DNA of 64,000 nucleotides, taken from positions 124,001-188,000 of the forward strand of contig URZO01000001.1 in the NCBI GenBank assembly GCA_900552465.1, read 5' to 3'. The position numbers and the translations under genes were made by a program. The number at the start of each line of letters is the position of its first letter. Position 1 is the stretch's first letter. Of the stretch, positions 42,717-51,428 are shown piece by piece. Under the pieces are notes generated by a model. That model worked only from the letters and a program-made list of their open reading frames with translations, ran no database searches and was not told the DNA's origin. Source of the stretch: an uncultured Parabacteroides sp. (lineage in GTDB: Bacteria; Bacteroidota; Bacteroidia; Bacteroidales; Tannerellaceae).

Positions 42717-44869
42717 ATGAAACATATCCACTATTGCAGCGTAGTCGCGCTTCTGTCCCTTGTCGCCTGTATGCAGGGGCCCGGTGATAAATCACTTCCC
42801 GAGTGGAAGGAGGCTGCCTCCGGTGTCTGGCAGGTTTCGGTCGGTAAACCTGAAAAGCTGAATCTCCTGAGCGAGCTTGGCCTGCACCCGAAATGGGAGG
42901 CTATCGATGCGATGCCGAAGGCTGATCTGCCTGTCGACCGTAGTGAGATCCGGTTCCAGCAGGTGGACGGCAAAACATATATCCGTTTCCCGCTCGATAA
43001 GGATGAAAAGATCTTCGGCCTCGGCCTGAACTTCAAAACGGTCGAACAGCGCGGCCGTATCCTTGAACTGCATGTCGATCATTACGGCGGCAAGGATAAC
43101 GGACGTACGCATGCGCCTGTCCCTTTCTTCGTTTCCAGCAAAGGCTACGGGGCGTTTATCAACTCTGCCCGCTATATCAAGGCGTATGTCGGAACGGGTG
43201 TCCGCAAGGATACGAAGAATCCGCCGAAGGTGCAGGACCGTAATACCGATCCCGATTGGAGTGCACAGCCCTATTCCGACAACCTGGAATTTCTGGTTCC
43301 GGCCGGAGGTGTCGAGATCGTCCTTTTTGCCGGGAAGGATATGCTGGATGTCGTACGCCGTTTCAACCTTTTCAATGGAGGCGGCGTGCTGCCTCCGAAA
43401 TGGGGTTAGGGTTCTGGCACCGTGTCCCGACCCTTTCGACTGACCGGCAGGTAGAAGACGAAATAGCGGAGTTCGAGCAACGGGGCTTCCCACTGACCGT
43501 GATCGGCCTGGAACCCGGCTGGATGAGCCGTGCTTATCCTTGTACCTATGAGTGGGATGCCGGCCGCTTCCCCGAACCCGGCCGCTTTGTGCAGGAACTG
43601 TTGCAGAAACATATCCGTACGAATCTCTGGATCAATCCGGGCGTCTCTCCCGAATGCGGGATACGCGATGCGATTGAGCCTTACACTGCTTCCCATACCG
43701 AATGGAACGGTTTGGTGCCGGACTATACGATGCCTGAGGCCCGCCGTATCATGCGGAACCACTTCGAGAAACAGCATACGGATCTCGGCGTCAGTGGTTA
43801 TAAAATGGATGAGAACGACGGCTACGACAACTGGCTGTGGCCGGATGTCGCCACATTCCCTTCCGGCACGCCGGCCGAGCAGATGCGGCAGGTCTATGGC
43901 TCTCTGATGCAGCACATGACGACGGAGATGTATCGTGACAGGAATGAGCGTACCTATGGTCTTGTCCGTTCCGGTAATGCCGGTACCTCTTCTTTCCCGT
44001 ATGTCCTTTATAACGATTATTATAACCACCGCGATTTTATCACGGCGCTCATCAACAGCTCGTTTATCGGCGTGCTCTGGACGCCTGAAGTCCGTGCTTC
44101 CAAGACATCCGAAGAATGGCTGCGCCGCATGCAGACTGTCTGTTTCTCTCCGCTTGCCATGCTGAACGCCTGGGCGGACGGGACGAAGCCCTGGTCGTTT
44201 GCCGATGCGGAGAAACAGGTGAATGAAATCTCCCTGCTCCGCATGCGTCTGATCCCGTATCTCTATACCGCCTTTGCCGCTTATGCTTTCGAAGGAACGC
44301 CTCCCATGCGCGCCATGAATCTTGAAGCCGGCTATTCTGCCGGTGAACAGATCGAGCAGGGCAAGCTGGATGGTACGGATAATCCCTATGCAATGGCAAT
44401 CAAACGCGAAACAAAGGATCAGTTTATGGTCGGTGAGAACCTTCTGGTGGCTCCTCTCTTTGCCGGTGAAACCGAGCGGAAGGTCATTCTCCCCCAGGGC
44501 AAATGGTATGACTTCTATACCGGAAAACTGGCTGGCGAGGGCGAGGTGATCACTGTCTCTCCCGGCCTCGACCGCATCCCTGTCTATGTAAAAGACGGCG
44601 GAATCATCCCGCTTGCTCCGCCTGTGACGAAGCTCGACGGGACAAAACTACCGCTCGAAATCCGTCATTACGGTTCCAGGCCCGGCACTTTTCGCCTGTA
44701 TGACGATGACGGTGAAACGTATAACTACGAGAAAGGAGAATACACCTACCTGTCCGTCTCTGTGGATGTGGCTCCCGACGGCAGCAAGCAGGGAAAAGTC
44801 TCCGTCCCGGAAGGAAAGCAGGTCTGGTCGTATAATGGGGAATACAGTTTCCGGTATATGACGGAATAG
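42717..44869 (+). pseudogene. GH31 family glycosidase lipoprotein, interrupted by a one-base frameshift
   Basis: The first frame (42717-43409) gives a lipoprotein leader (LLSLVAC lipobox) and a GH31 N-terminal domain ending PPKWG-stop. The second frame continues as LGFWHRVPTL through the barrel. At 43401 the DNA reads TGGGGTTAGGG; one more G would give the normal WGLGFWH and a single 717-residue protein. Catalytic features are in the second part: SGYKMDEND with the likely nucleophile Asp, WNGLVPDYTMPEA, YVLYNDYYNHRDF, then a C-terminal beta domain (RLYDDDGETYNYEKGEY). GH31 enzymes hydrolyse alpha-glucosides, alpha-xylosides or sulfoquinovosides. It is either a true recent pseudogene, a slippage-regulated gene or a sequencing error in the G run. 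Confidence 0.85.
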
Positions 44870-45757
44870 TCATCCTTTCTTCATCTTCTTATACTCCCTC
44901 GGCGGCATCCCCATCACCTTGCTGAAGAGGCGGGAGAAGTAATACGTGTCCTCGATGCCGATCTTATAGCAGATCTGGTTTACCTTCATATCCGTGAAGT
45001 CCAGTAGTTGACAGGCCTGCTGGATCTTCAGCTGGTTGAAATAGGCGAGGGGGGCATAGCCTGTCCGCTGGCTGAACAGGGCGGAGAAGTGGGAGGTGGA
45101 ATAGCCCGTGTGGTCGGCGATCTCCTGTAAGGTCAGTTTCTTTTCGATGTTTTCCTTCATGAAATGGATAGCAGCCGTGACGATGTCGTTCTTCTCCGTT
45201 TCGTTGTGGGCGGCGTCCCGGTATTGTTGCAGGTAACGGAGTGTCCCGAGATAGTGGTAGAAGATGGAGGATGCATACAGCAGGTTCTCGTGGCTGTAGC
45301 CCATTTCGAGTGTCCGGAATATCTCCTCGAACATGTCGATACGGTTGCTGATGCGCGAGTGTACGCCCGGCTTGACCTCTACCGGGCGGGTATATTGCCG
45401 TGCGAAGTGCGAAGCCAGTTTCCCCTTGAAGTGTATCCAGTAGATTGTCCAGGGATCTGCTTCATTTGCTCCGTAGGCATGCGGTTTCCCTGCCGGAAGG
45501 ATGAAGTATTGGTTGGCAGTCACGGGGTGTTCCTGTCCTTCCGTCCGGTACCAGCCGGAACCTTCCGTGCAGTATATAAAGACAAACTGGGAGATCGGTT
45601 CCTCGCGTTCGCGGAAGTGGTGCCAGGCTTTCGGGTAGTATCCGATGTCAGTGATATGCAGGATGGAAGAGACAGGGTCTTCTTCCATCTCATGAATAAT
45701 GGATTGTGGAAGGACAAGTGCCCGTTCACCGCTGAAACCGTCTTTTCTTTTGATCAT
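44870..45757 (-). CDS. AraC-family transcriptional regulator
   Basis: The N-terminal cupin ligand-binding domain (about 20-140: FVFIYCTEGSGWYRTEG, NQYFILPAGKPHAYG) is followed by a C-terminal double HTH (LTLQEIADHTGYSTSHFSALFSQRTGYAPLAYF, then VNQICYKIGIEDTYYFSRLFSKVMGMPPREYKK). An ATG at 45787 adds ten residues, but the only promoter-like -7 element (TATGTTTG, 45781-45788) overlaps it. The transcript would then begin near 45775 and the ATG at 45757 is preferred. It is divergent from the sugar porter gene and convergent with GH31, so it may control either by responding to an imported sugar. Confidence 0.88.
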   Translation of the reverse strand: MIKRKDGFSGERALVLPQSIIHEMEEDPVSSILHITDIGYYPKAWHHFREREEPISQFVFIYCTEGSGWYRTEGQEHPVTANQYFILPAGKPHAYGANEADPWTIYWIHFKGKLASHFARQYTRPVEVKPGVHSRISNRIDMFEEIFRTLEMGYSHENLLYASSIFYHYLGTLRYLQQYRDAAHNETEKNDIVTAAIHFMKENIEKKLTLQEIADHTGYSTSHFSALFSQRTGYAPLAYFNQLKIQQACQLLDFTDMKVNQICYKIGIEDTYYFSRLFSKVMGMPPREYKKMKKG

Positions 45758-45780
45758 GGCTGGTCGATTTAAGAACTCTG

Positions 45781-45788
45781 CAAACATA
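45781..45788 (-). promoter_or_regulatory. -7 element of the araC-type gene
   Basis: CAAACATA on the plus strand reads TATGTTTG on the minus strand. Its position decides the start codon of the regulator (45757 rather than 45787). Confidence 0.45.
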
Positions 45789-45856
45789 CGATTAAAATCG
45801 GAAGATTGTCCATTATCATAGACTTTTTATCTATTTTCCATTTATGCGGAAGTCCT

Positions 45857-45864
45857 TTACTTTG
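45857..45864 (+). promoter_or_regulatory. Probable -7 element of the sugar porter operon
   Basis: TTACTTTG is one mismatch from TAnnTTTG, 26 bp before the ATG at 45890. The 100 bp gap to the divergent regulator is the likely AraC binding region. Confidence 0.35.
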
Positions 45865-45889
45865 CATTATATCTTAATAACTAATTATC

Positions 45890-47263
45890 ATGAAGCAAAC
45901 GACAGCCTATTTATTACTGATCTGCCTCGTCTCGGCGATGGGAGGATTGCTGTTTGGTTACGACTGGGTCGTGATCGGAGGAGCTAAAATCTTTTATGAA
46001 CCCTTTTTCCAGCTGGAAGGTTCGGCCGCTCTGCGCGGGTGGGCGATGAGCAGTGCGTTGATCGGTTGCCTGGTAGGAGCCTTGCTGTCCGGGGCGTGGA
46101 GCGATCGCTACGGGCGTAAGAAGATGCTGGTTGCGGCGTCTTTCCTTTTTGTCGCTTCGGCTGTGGGGACCGGGGCGGTGGACAGCTTCCTCTGGTTTGT
46201 CGTCTACCGTATTATAGGAGGTTTCGGTATCGGTATTGCCTCCAATGTATCTCCGGTTTATATAGCCGAGGTGTCTCCCGCTTCCGTCCGCGGAAAGTTC
46301 GTTTCCCTCAACCAGTTGACGATCGTGTTAGGTATCCTGATGGCCCAATTGGCGAACTGGCAGATCGGGGAGCACTTTACGGCCGGCGGGGAAACGCTCA
46401 GTGCCGGGAGTATCGAATGGGCCTGGCGCTGGATGTTCTGGGCCGAGCTGATCCCCGCCGGATTATTCTTCATCCTTTCCTTTGTGATTCCGGAAAGTCC
46501 CCGCTGGTTAGCTACGACCGGACGGACGGCCGAGGCCGGAAAAATCCTGGCGCGTGTAGGCGGAGCGGACTATGCCCGGCAAACGCTTTCCGAGCTGGGA
46601 CAGTTAAGCGGAGATAAGAAAGAGAAAGCCAACTGGGGAGCCTTGCTGCAACCCGGCGTGCGCGGTGTGTTGGTGATCGGGATCGTATTGGCCGTCTTCC
46701 AGCAGTGGTGCGGTATCAATGTGATCTTCAATTATGCGCACGAGATCTTCTCGGCTGCCGGTTACGCCGTGTCGGATGTCCTGATGAATATCGTGGTGAC
46801 GGGCGTGACGAACGTGGTGTTTACGTTTGTCGCGATCTATACGGTGGACAAATGGGGGCGGCGTACGTTGATGTTTGTCGGTTCGGCAGGGTTGGCGGTG
46901 ATCTATGCGATCCTCGGAACCTGCTATTTCTTAGGGATAAGCGGCTGGCCGATGTTGTTGCTGGTCGTGCTGGCGATCGCCTGCTATGCGATGTCGCTGG
47001 CTCCGGTGGTCTGGGTGGTCCTTTCCGAGATATTCCCGGTCCGCATACGCGGGATGGCGATGGCGCTCTCCACCTTCTTCCTTTGGGTGGCCTGCTTCCT
47101 GCTCACCTATACCTTCCCGCTTTTGAATGAGGCGGTCGGCGCTTCGGGCACCTTCTGGCTGTACGGCGGAATCTGTCTGGCAGGTTTCCTCTTTATACGG
47201 GTGCGGCTTCCGGAGACCAAAGGGAAGACATTGGAAGAACTTGAAAAAGAATTAACGAAATAA
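45890..47263 (+). CDS. MFS sugar porter (XylE/GLUT-like)
   Basis: The 457-residue protein has 12 helices and all sugar porter family signatures: GGLLFGYDWVVIGGA in TM1, WSDRYGRKKML between TM2 and 3, PESPRWL at the end of the first half, QQWCGINVIFNYA in TM7, DKWGRRTL and the C-terminal PETKGKTLEELE. The QQxxGxN motif in TM7 is the monosaccharide-binding site, so proton-linked import of a hexose or pentose is expected. The DUF5107-TPR gene follows after 8 nt in one operon, and the divergent AraC regulator probably controls it. Confidence 0.93.
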   Translation: MKQTTAYLLLICLVSAMGGLLFGYDWVVIGGAKIFYEPFFQLEGSAALRGWAMSSALIGCLVGALLSGAWSDRYGRKKMLVAASFLFVASAVGTGAVDSFLWFVVYRIIGGFGIGIASNVSPVYIAEVSPASVRGKFVSLNQLTIVLGILMAQLANWQIGEHFTAGGETLSAGSIEWAWRWMFWAELIPAGLFFILSFVIPESPRWLATTGRTAEAGKILARVGGADYARQTLSELGQLSGDKKEKANWGALLQPGVRGVLVIGIVLAVFQQWCGINVIFNYAHEIFSAAGYAVSDVLMNIVVTGVTNVVFTFVAIYTVDKWGRRTLMFVGSAGLAVIYAILGTCYFLGISGWPMLLLVVLAIACYAMSLAPVVWVVLSEIFPVRIRGMAMALSTFFLWVACFLLTYTFPLLNEAVGASGTFWLYGGICLAGFLFIRVRLPETKGKTLEELEKELTK

Positions 47264-47271
47264 CTTAGAAT

Positions 47272-50200
47272 ATGGCAGAGAATGTAAAAGTCTGGGAGGA
47301 AGATATCCTTCTCCCTACCTACGGCATTGGTAAACCGGAGAAGAACCCGATGTTCCTCGAGAAACGTGTTTACCAGGGAAGCAGCGGGGTGGTATATCCG
47401 TATCCTGTGATTGAAAAGATTGAAGATACCTGCGAGGATAAGTCTTATCACGCCGTGTATCTGGAAAATGAATACATAAAGGTGATGATCCTGCCGGAGT
47501 TGGGCGGACGCGTACAGATGGCCTACGATAAGATCAAGCAGCGTCATTTCATCTATTATAACCATGTGATCAAACCGGCGCTGGTTGGGCTGACCGGCCC
47601 CTGGATCTCCGGAGGCATCGAGTTCAACTGGCCGCAGCATCACCGTCCCAGCACCTTCCTCCCGGTGGACTATTCGATCGAGAAGTGCCCCGACGGCAGC
47701 GTGGTTGTCTGGGTAAGCGAACGTGAGCGGATGTTCCACCAGAAAGGGATGGCGGGCTTTACCCTGCGCCCCGGGCGTGCCGTGCTGGAAATACAGGGCA
47801 AGGTCTATAACCCGACCCCCCTGCCGCAAACGTTCCTCTGGTGGGCGAACCCGGCGGTGGCGGTCAACGAGCATTACCAGTCTGTCTTCCCCGGCGATGT
47901 CAACGCCGTGTTCGATCATGGCAAACGCGATGTCTCCCGCTATCCGGTTGCGACCGGGACCTATTATAAGATGGACTATTCGGCAGGTGTCGACATCTCC
48001 CGTTATAAGAATATCCCGGTTCCGACCTCCTACATGGCTATCCGTTCCAACTATGACTTTGTCGGCGGTTACGAGAACGATACCCGTGCCGGTGTCCTGC
48101 ATGTCGCCAACCACCACATCTCCCCCGGTAAGAAGCAATGGACCTGGGGAAACGGTGATTTCGGGCAGGCCTGGGACCGTAACCTGACGGATGCCGACGG
48201 CCCTTATATCGAACTGATGACCGGCGTCTATACCGACAACCAGCCCGATTTCACCTGGCTGCAACCCTACGAGGAAAAGACCTTTACACAGTATTTTATG
48301 CCCTACCGGGAGTTGGGAGTTGTCAAGAACGCCTCCTCCGACCTGCTGATGAATATCGAACCGGAAGGGGAAACGCTCCGTCTGAAGATCTTTGCCACTT
48401 CGGTACAAAAAGGATTGCATGTCGTAGTCACCAAAGCCGGAGAAACGCTACTCGATGTCGTCCGCGACGTCACTCCGGAAGCAATCCTGGAAGAATTACT
48501 CCCAAGGGTAGAATTTACAGGCTTAAGGGTAGCGGTCTATACCCTTAAGGGTAAACTACTCTTCTCTTGGGAGCAGGAGCCCGATGAAATCAAGGAAGTT
48601 CCCGAACCGGCAAAAGCCGCCCTCGACCCGAAAGAGATTAGGACGACGGAACAGCTCTATCTGACCGGTCTTCATCTTGAACAATACCGTCATGCGACCT
48701 ATTCCGCTACCGATTATTATGAAGAGGCGCTCCGTCGTGACCCCAGCGATGTCCGGAACAACAATGCGATGGGCCTGTGGCTGATCCGCAAGGGGCAGTT
48801 CGCCAAAGCCGAGCCCTATCTGCGCCGGGCGGTGAAGACGCTGACCGAAAGGAATCCGAATCCCTATGACGGCGAGCCGTTGTATAACCTCGGGCTCTCC
48901 CTGAAATATCAAGGCAAGGCGGATGAGGCGTATGCGTCTTTCTATAAAGCCTGTTGGAATGCCGCCTGGCAGGATGCCGGATATTATTCGCTGGCACAAC
49001 TCTCCGCCGCAAAAGGGAACTGGGAAGATGCGTTGTACGAGATAGATAAATCCCTGCTCCGTAACTGGCATAACCTGCGCGGCCGCCATCTGAAAGCGGT
49101 TGTCCTCCGTCATCTCGGACGCACGGATGAAGCGCTTGCCCTGATCCGGGAATCACTGGCCATCGACCGCTTCAACTTCGGTTGCAGCTTTGAAGAATAT
49201 TTGCTGACGGAGAAGAAAGAGGTGCTGGACGACCTGATCGTCCGGATGCGTCCGGAAGGTCATAACTATGAGGAGTTGGCTCTCGATTATGCTTCCGCCG
49301 GCTGTTGGGAAGAAGCCTTGAAGGTGGTTGAGGTGGCTTGCAAAGCGGTGACGTCGGGACGCACCATGCTCTATTATTATAAGAGTTGGTTCCTGATTTC
49401 ATCAGGTCGTATGAGGGATGCGGAAATGGCGATCTGCATCGCCGAACATCAACCGGCCGACTGCTGTTTCCCGAATGCCCTCGAAGCGATCCTCGCGTTG
49501 CAGGCCGTGACCCGCTTTACCGAAACGACTCCCAAAGCGCATTATTACCTGGGAAACCTGTGGTACGACAAACGCCAGTATCCGGAGGCGATTGCCGAAT
49601 GGGAGAAATCGATCGAACTGGATGATACTTTCCCGACAGTCCTACGCAACCTGTCGCTGGCCTATTTCAATAAGTCAGGCAAGCAGCAAGAGGCTGTAGA
49701 GTTGCTCGAAAGAGCCTTCAGGCTGGATGTACGGGATGCCCGCATTTTGATGGAGCTGGATCAGCTGTACAAACGCCTGAACCGTCCCCATGCCGATCGG
49801 CTGGCATTGCTGGATCAGCATAAAAAGGTTGCTTTCTCCCGTGACGACCTCTATCTGGAATATGTCACCCTGCTCAATCAACTGGGACGCTACGAGGAGG
49901 CGATCCGCATGATCGACGCCCGTCGCTTCCATCCTTGGGAAGGAGGCGAGGGGAAAGTGCCCGCCCAATATCAGCTGGCGCGTGTCGAGCTGGTGAAAGC
50001 CTGCCTGAAAGCAGGGGAGAACGAAAAAGCATTAACACTGATCGAAGAATGTTTCGTCTATCCCCATAACCTGGGAGAAGGGAAGCTCTATGGAGCCCAA
50101 GAGAACGATTTCAATTATTATAAAGCCTGTGCCCTGCAAGCAATGGGGCGTGAGGAGGAAGCGCGTGACCTGTTCCTGGCGGCAAGTATCGGTAATAGTC

Positions 50201-50571
50201 AGCCGGCGGCTGCCATGTATTACAACGACCAGAAACCGGATAAGATTTTCTATCAGGGACTGGCGCTCCGTAAGTTAGGACGTGAGGAGGAAGCCCGCAG
50301 CCGCTTCAACCGCCTGATCGACTTTGGGGAAAAGCATCTGTTCAATACCTTTAAGATGGATTATTTCGCTGTCTCCCTTCCCGATCTTCAGATCTGGGAG
50401 GATGACATGGACAAGAAGAACCGCATCCATTGCCACTACCTGATGGGCCTCGGGCACCTCGGTCTCGGCAATAAGGAAAAAGCAGAAACCTGTTTTAGCA
50501 TCGCCGCCGGAATGGACAACAACCACCAGGGCGTACAGATACACCGGCAGATGGTGAACGCATTGCTTTGA
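47272..50571 (+). CDS. DUF5107 domain protein with TPR repeats
   Basis: This 1099-residue protein has no signal peptide, so it is cytosolic. Residues about 1-340 form a DUF5107 aldose-1-epimerase-like beta-sandwich (YHAVYLENEYIKVMILPELGGRV, GGIEFNWPQHHRPS, FLWWANPAV), the galactose-mutarotase fold that binds sugars. A linker (about 350-450) and long TPR stretches follow to the end (LYLTGLHLEQYRHATYSATDYYEEALRRDPSD, LYNLGLSLKYQGKADEAYASF, YYLGNLWYDKRQYPEAIAEW). The family occurs next to sugar transporters and is proposed to be enzymatic or chaperone-like. Coupling to the porter (8 nt spacing) supports action on the imported sugar. Around 48500 the gene contains TACCCTTAAGGGTA, a motif also seen between genes near 4700. 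Confidence 0.88.
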   Translation: MAENVKVWEEDILLPTYGIGKPEKNPMFLEKRVYQGSSGVVYPYPVIEKIEDTCEDKSYHAVYLENEYIKVMILPELGGRVQMAYDKIKQRHFIYYNHVIKPALVGLTGPWISGGIEFNWPQHHRPSTFLPVDYSIEKCPDGSVVVWVSERERMFHQKGMAGFTLRPGRAVLEIQGKVYNPTPLPQTFLWWANPAVAVNEHYQSVFPGDVNAVFDHGKRDVSRYPVATGTYYKMDYSAGVDISRYKNIPVPTSYMAIRSNYDFVGGYENDTRAGVLHVANHHISPGKKQWTWGNGDFGQAWDRNLTDADGPYIELMTGVYTDNQPDFTWLQPYEEKTFTQYFMPYRELGVVKNASSDLLMNIEPEGETLRLKIFATSVQKGLHVVVTKAGETLLDVVRDVTPEAILEELLPRVEFTGLRVAVYTLKGKLLFSWEQEPDEIKEVPEPAKAALDPKEIRTTEQLYLTGLHLEQYRHATYSATDYYEEALRRDPSDVRNNNAMGLWLIRKGQFAKAEPYLRRAVKTLTERNPNPYDGEPLYNLGLSLKYQGKADEAYASFYKACWNAAWQDAGYYSLAQLSAAKGNWEDALYEIDKSLLRNWHNLRGRHLKAVVLRHLGRTDEALALIRESLAIDRFNFGCSFEEYLLTEKKEVLDDLIVRMRPEGHNYEELALDYASAGCWEEALKVVEVACKAVTSGRTMLYYYKSWFLISSGRMRDAEMAICIAEHQPADCCFPNALEAILALQAVTRFTETTPKAHYYLGNLWYDKRQYPEAIAEWEKSIELDDTFPTVLRNLSLAYFNKSGKQQEAVELLERAFRLDVRDARILMELDQLYKRLNRPHADRLALLDQHKKVAFSRDDLYLEYVTLLNQLGRYEEAIRMIDARRFHPWEGGEGKVPAQYQLARVELVKACLKAGENEKALTLIEECFVYPHNLGEGKLYGAQENDFNYYKACALQAMGREEEARDLFLAASIGNSQPAAAMYYNDQKPDKIFYQGLALRKLGREEEARSRFNRLIDFGEKHLFNTFKMDYFAVSLPDLQIWEDDMDKKNRIHCHYLMGLGHLGLGNKEKAETCFSIAAGMDNNHQGVQIHRQMVNALL

Positions 50572-50590
50572 TGGGCAGTTGTTGGGGGGT

Positions 50591-50885
50591 AAATGGTGGT
50601 TTATGGTTGTGTTCATTTAATGGGGCAATGTCCCATGCCGCAGGCTCTCTTTTGCCGTTCGTTTCAACGAACGGATGAATAAATGCCCGGCTTTGACGGA
50701 TTCCTCTGTGGGTTTTAACCCCTTTAAAATATCTATAGGTCGCTGTTTATTAAAGGGGCTGAAGCCCACAGAGGAAGAGGCTTTGCCTCCAATCTTTAAT
50801 ACCGTTCGTTGAAACGAACGGCAAAAGAGAGCCTGCGGCACGAGGCTTGCCTCGTTTACTGATACCCCGTCAAATCATTATTTGC
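50591..50885. repeat. Palindromic intergenic element, type I, copy B (about 295 bp)
   Basis: Same plan as copy A: outer GTAAATGGTGGTTTATGG against CAAATCATTATTTGC, inner GCCGCAGGCTCTC.../...GAGAGCCTGCGGC, innermost CCTCTGTGGG/CCCACAGAGG, plus two local hairpins CCGTTCGTT/AACGAACGG. Both copies keep the stems while loop sequences differ, which suggests conservation of structure. It fills the gap between the DUF5107 gene and the VapE locus. No ORF here is credible. Confidence 0.8.
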
Positions 50886-50971
50886 TCTTCTGTTAAAAAC
50901 AACAACAAATCAATCACAAACAAACAATCAATCAGTATGAAAAAAAAATTGAAGCCGCCGGGTTGAACCGG

Positions 50972-51313
50972 ATGTTGCAAGAATTGGGAGAGATATCCGT
51001 GCAAGCAGAAAAGCTGTCGCACGAGTTGGCAAAACGCTGTAACCAAGTGAACCGCATCCTGGACCACGTGACCCTGGAGGAAGATATGGAGTGGAAAGAC
51101 CGGGTGGTCTTCCACGGGTCGACACACCAGTTTCTGGAACTCCTCGCACCGCTGATCAAAAGCAAACATTGCAAGGTAGACGGCAAACACAACCGCGAAG
51201 CCTTTCTTCGCGCCCTCGACGAGGTGATCAAAGTCTGCCCCGAAGAGGGAAAAGATTACCTGAAATTTACCAGTTTATTGGATGCCGCAAAACGCCACAT
51301 TTCAGAGGAATAA
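50972..51313 (+). CDS. Small helical protein of the VapE locus (start uncertain)
   Basis: About 113-116 residues, alpha-helical and charged (MLQELGEISVQAEKLSHELAK ... FLRALDEVIKVCPEEGKDYLKF). I do not recognise a family. The first in-frame ATG is 50972. An ATG at 50937 precedes a run of nine A; with ten A it would read MKKKIEAAG and join this frame exactly, giving about 125 residues. Thus the native start is probably 50937 with slippage or a one-base deletion. Alternative starts are TTG at 50963 and ATG at 50972. It lies between the palindromic element and the primase-helicase gene, 115 bp upstream of the latter. Confidence 0.6.
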   Translation: MLQELGEISVQAEKLSHELAKRCNQVNRILDHVTLEEDMEWKDRVVFHGSTHQFLELLAPLIKSKHCKVDGKHNREAFLRALDEVIKVCPEEGKDYLKFTSLLDAAKRHISEE

Positions 51314-51428
51314 CCAACGGTACACTTTTTACTAATAAAGCGAAAAAGATGTGAGCCGCTCAGTTCATTATCCCTACATTTGAACAAATGCCGAACGAGT
51401 CGGCATTCATCACACAAAACATGCCATT

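Noticed and set aside
43256..44869. A separate gene beginning at 43256
   Set aside because: Its first 50 codons run in a shifted frame of the GH31 N-terminal domain; one G restores a single protein.
47107..48420. 437-codon minus-strand ORF across the porter and DUF5107 genes
   Set aside because: Spans two real plus-strand genes and their junction; no recognisable motifs.
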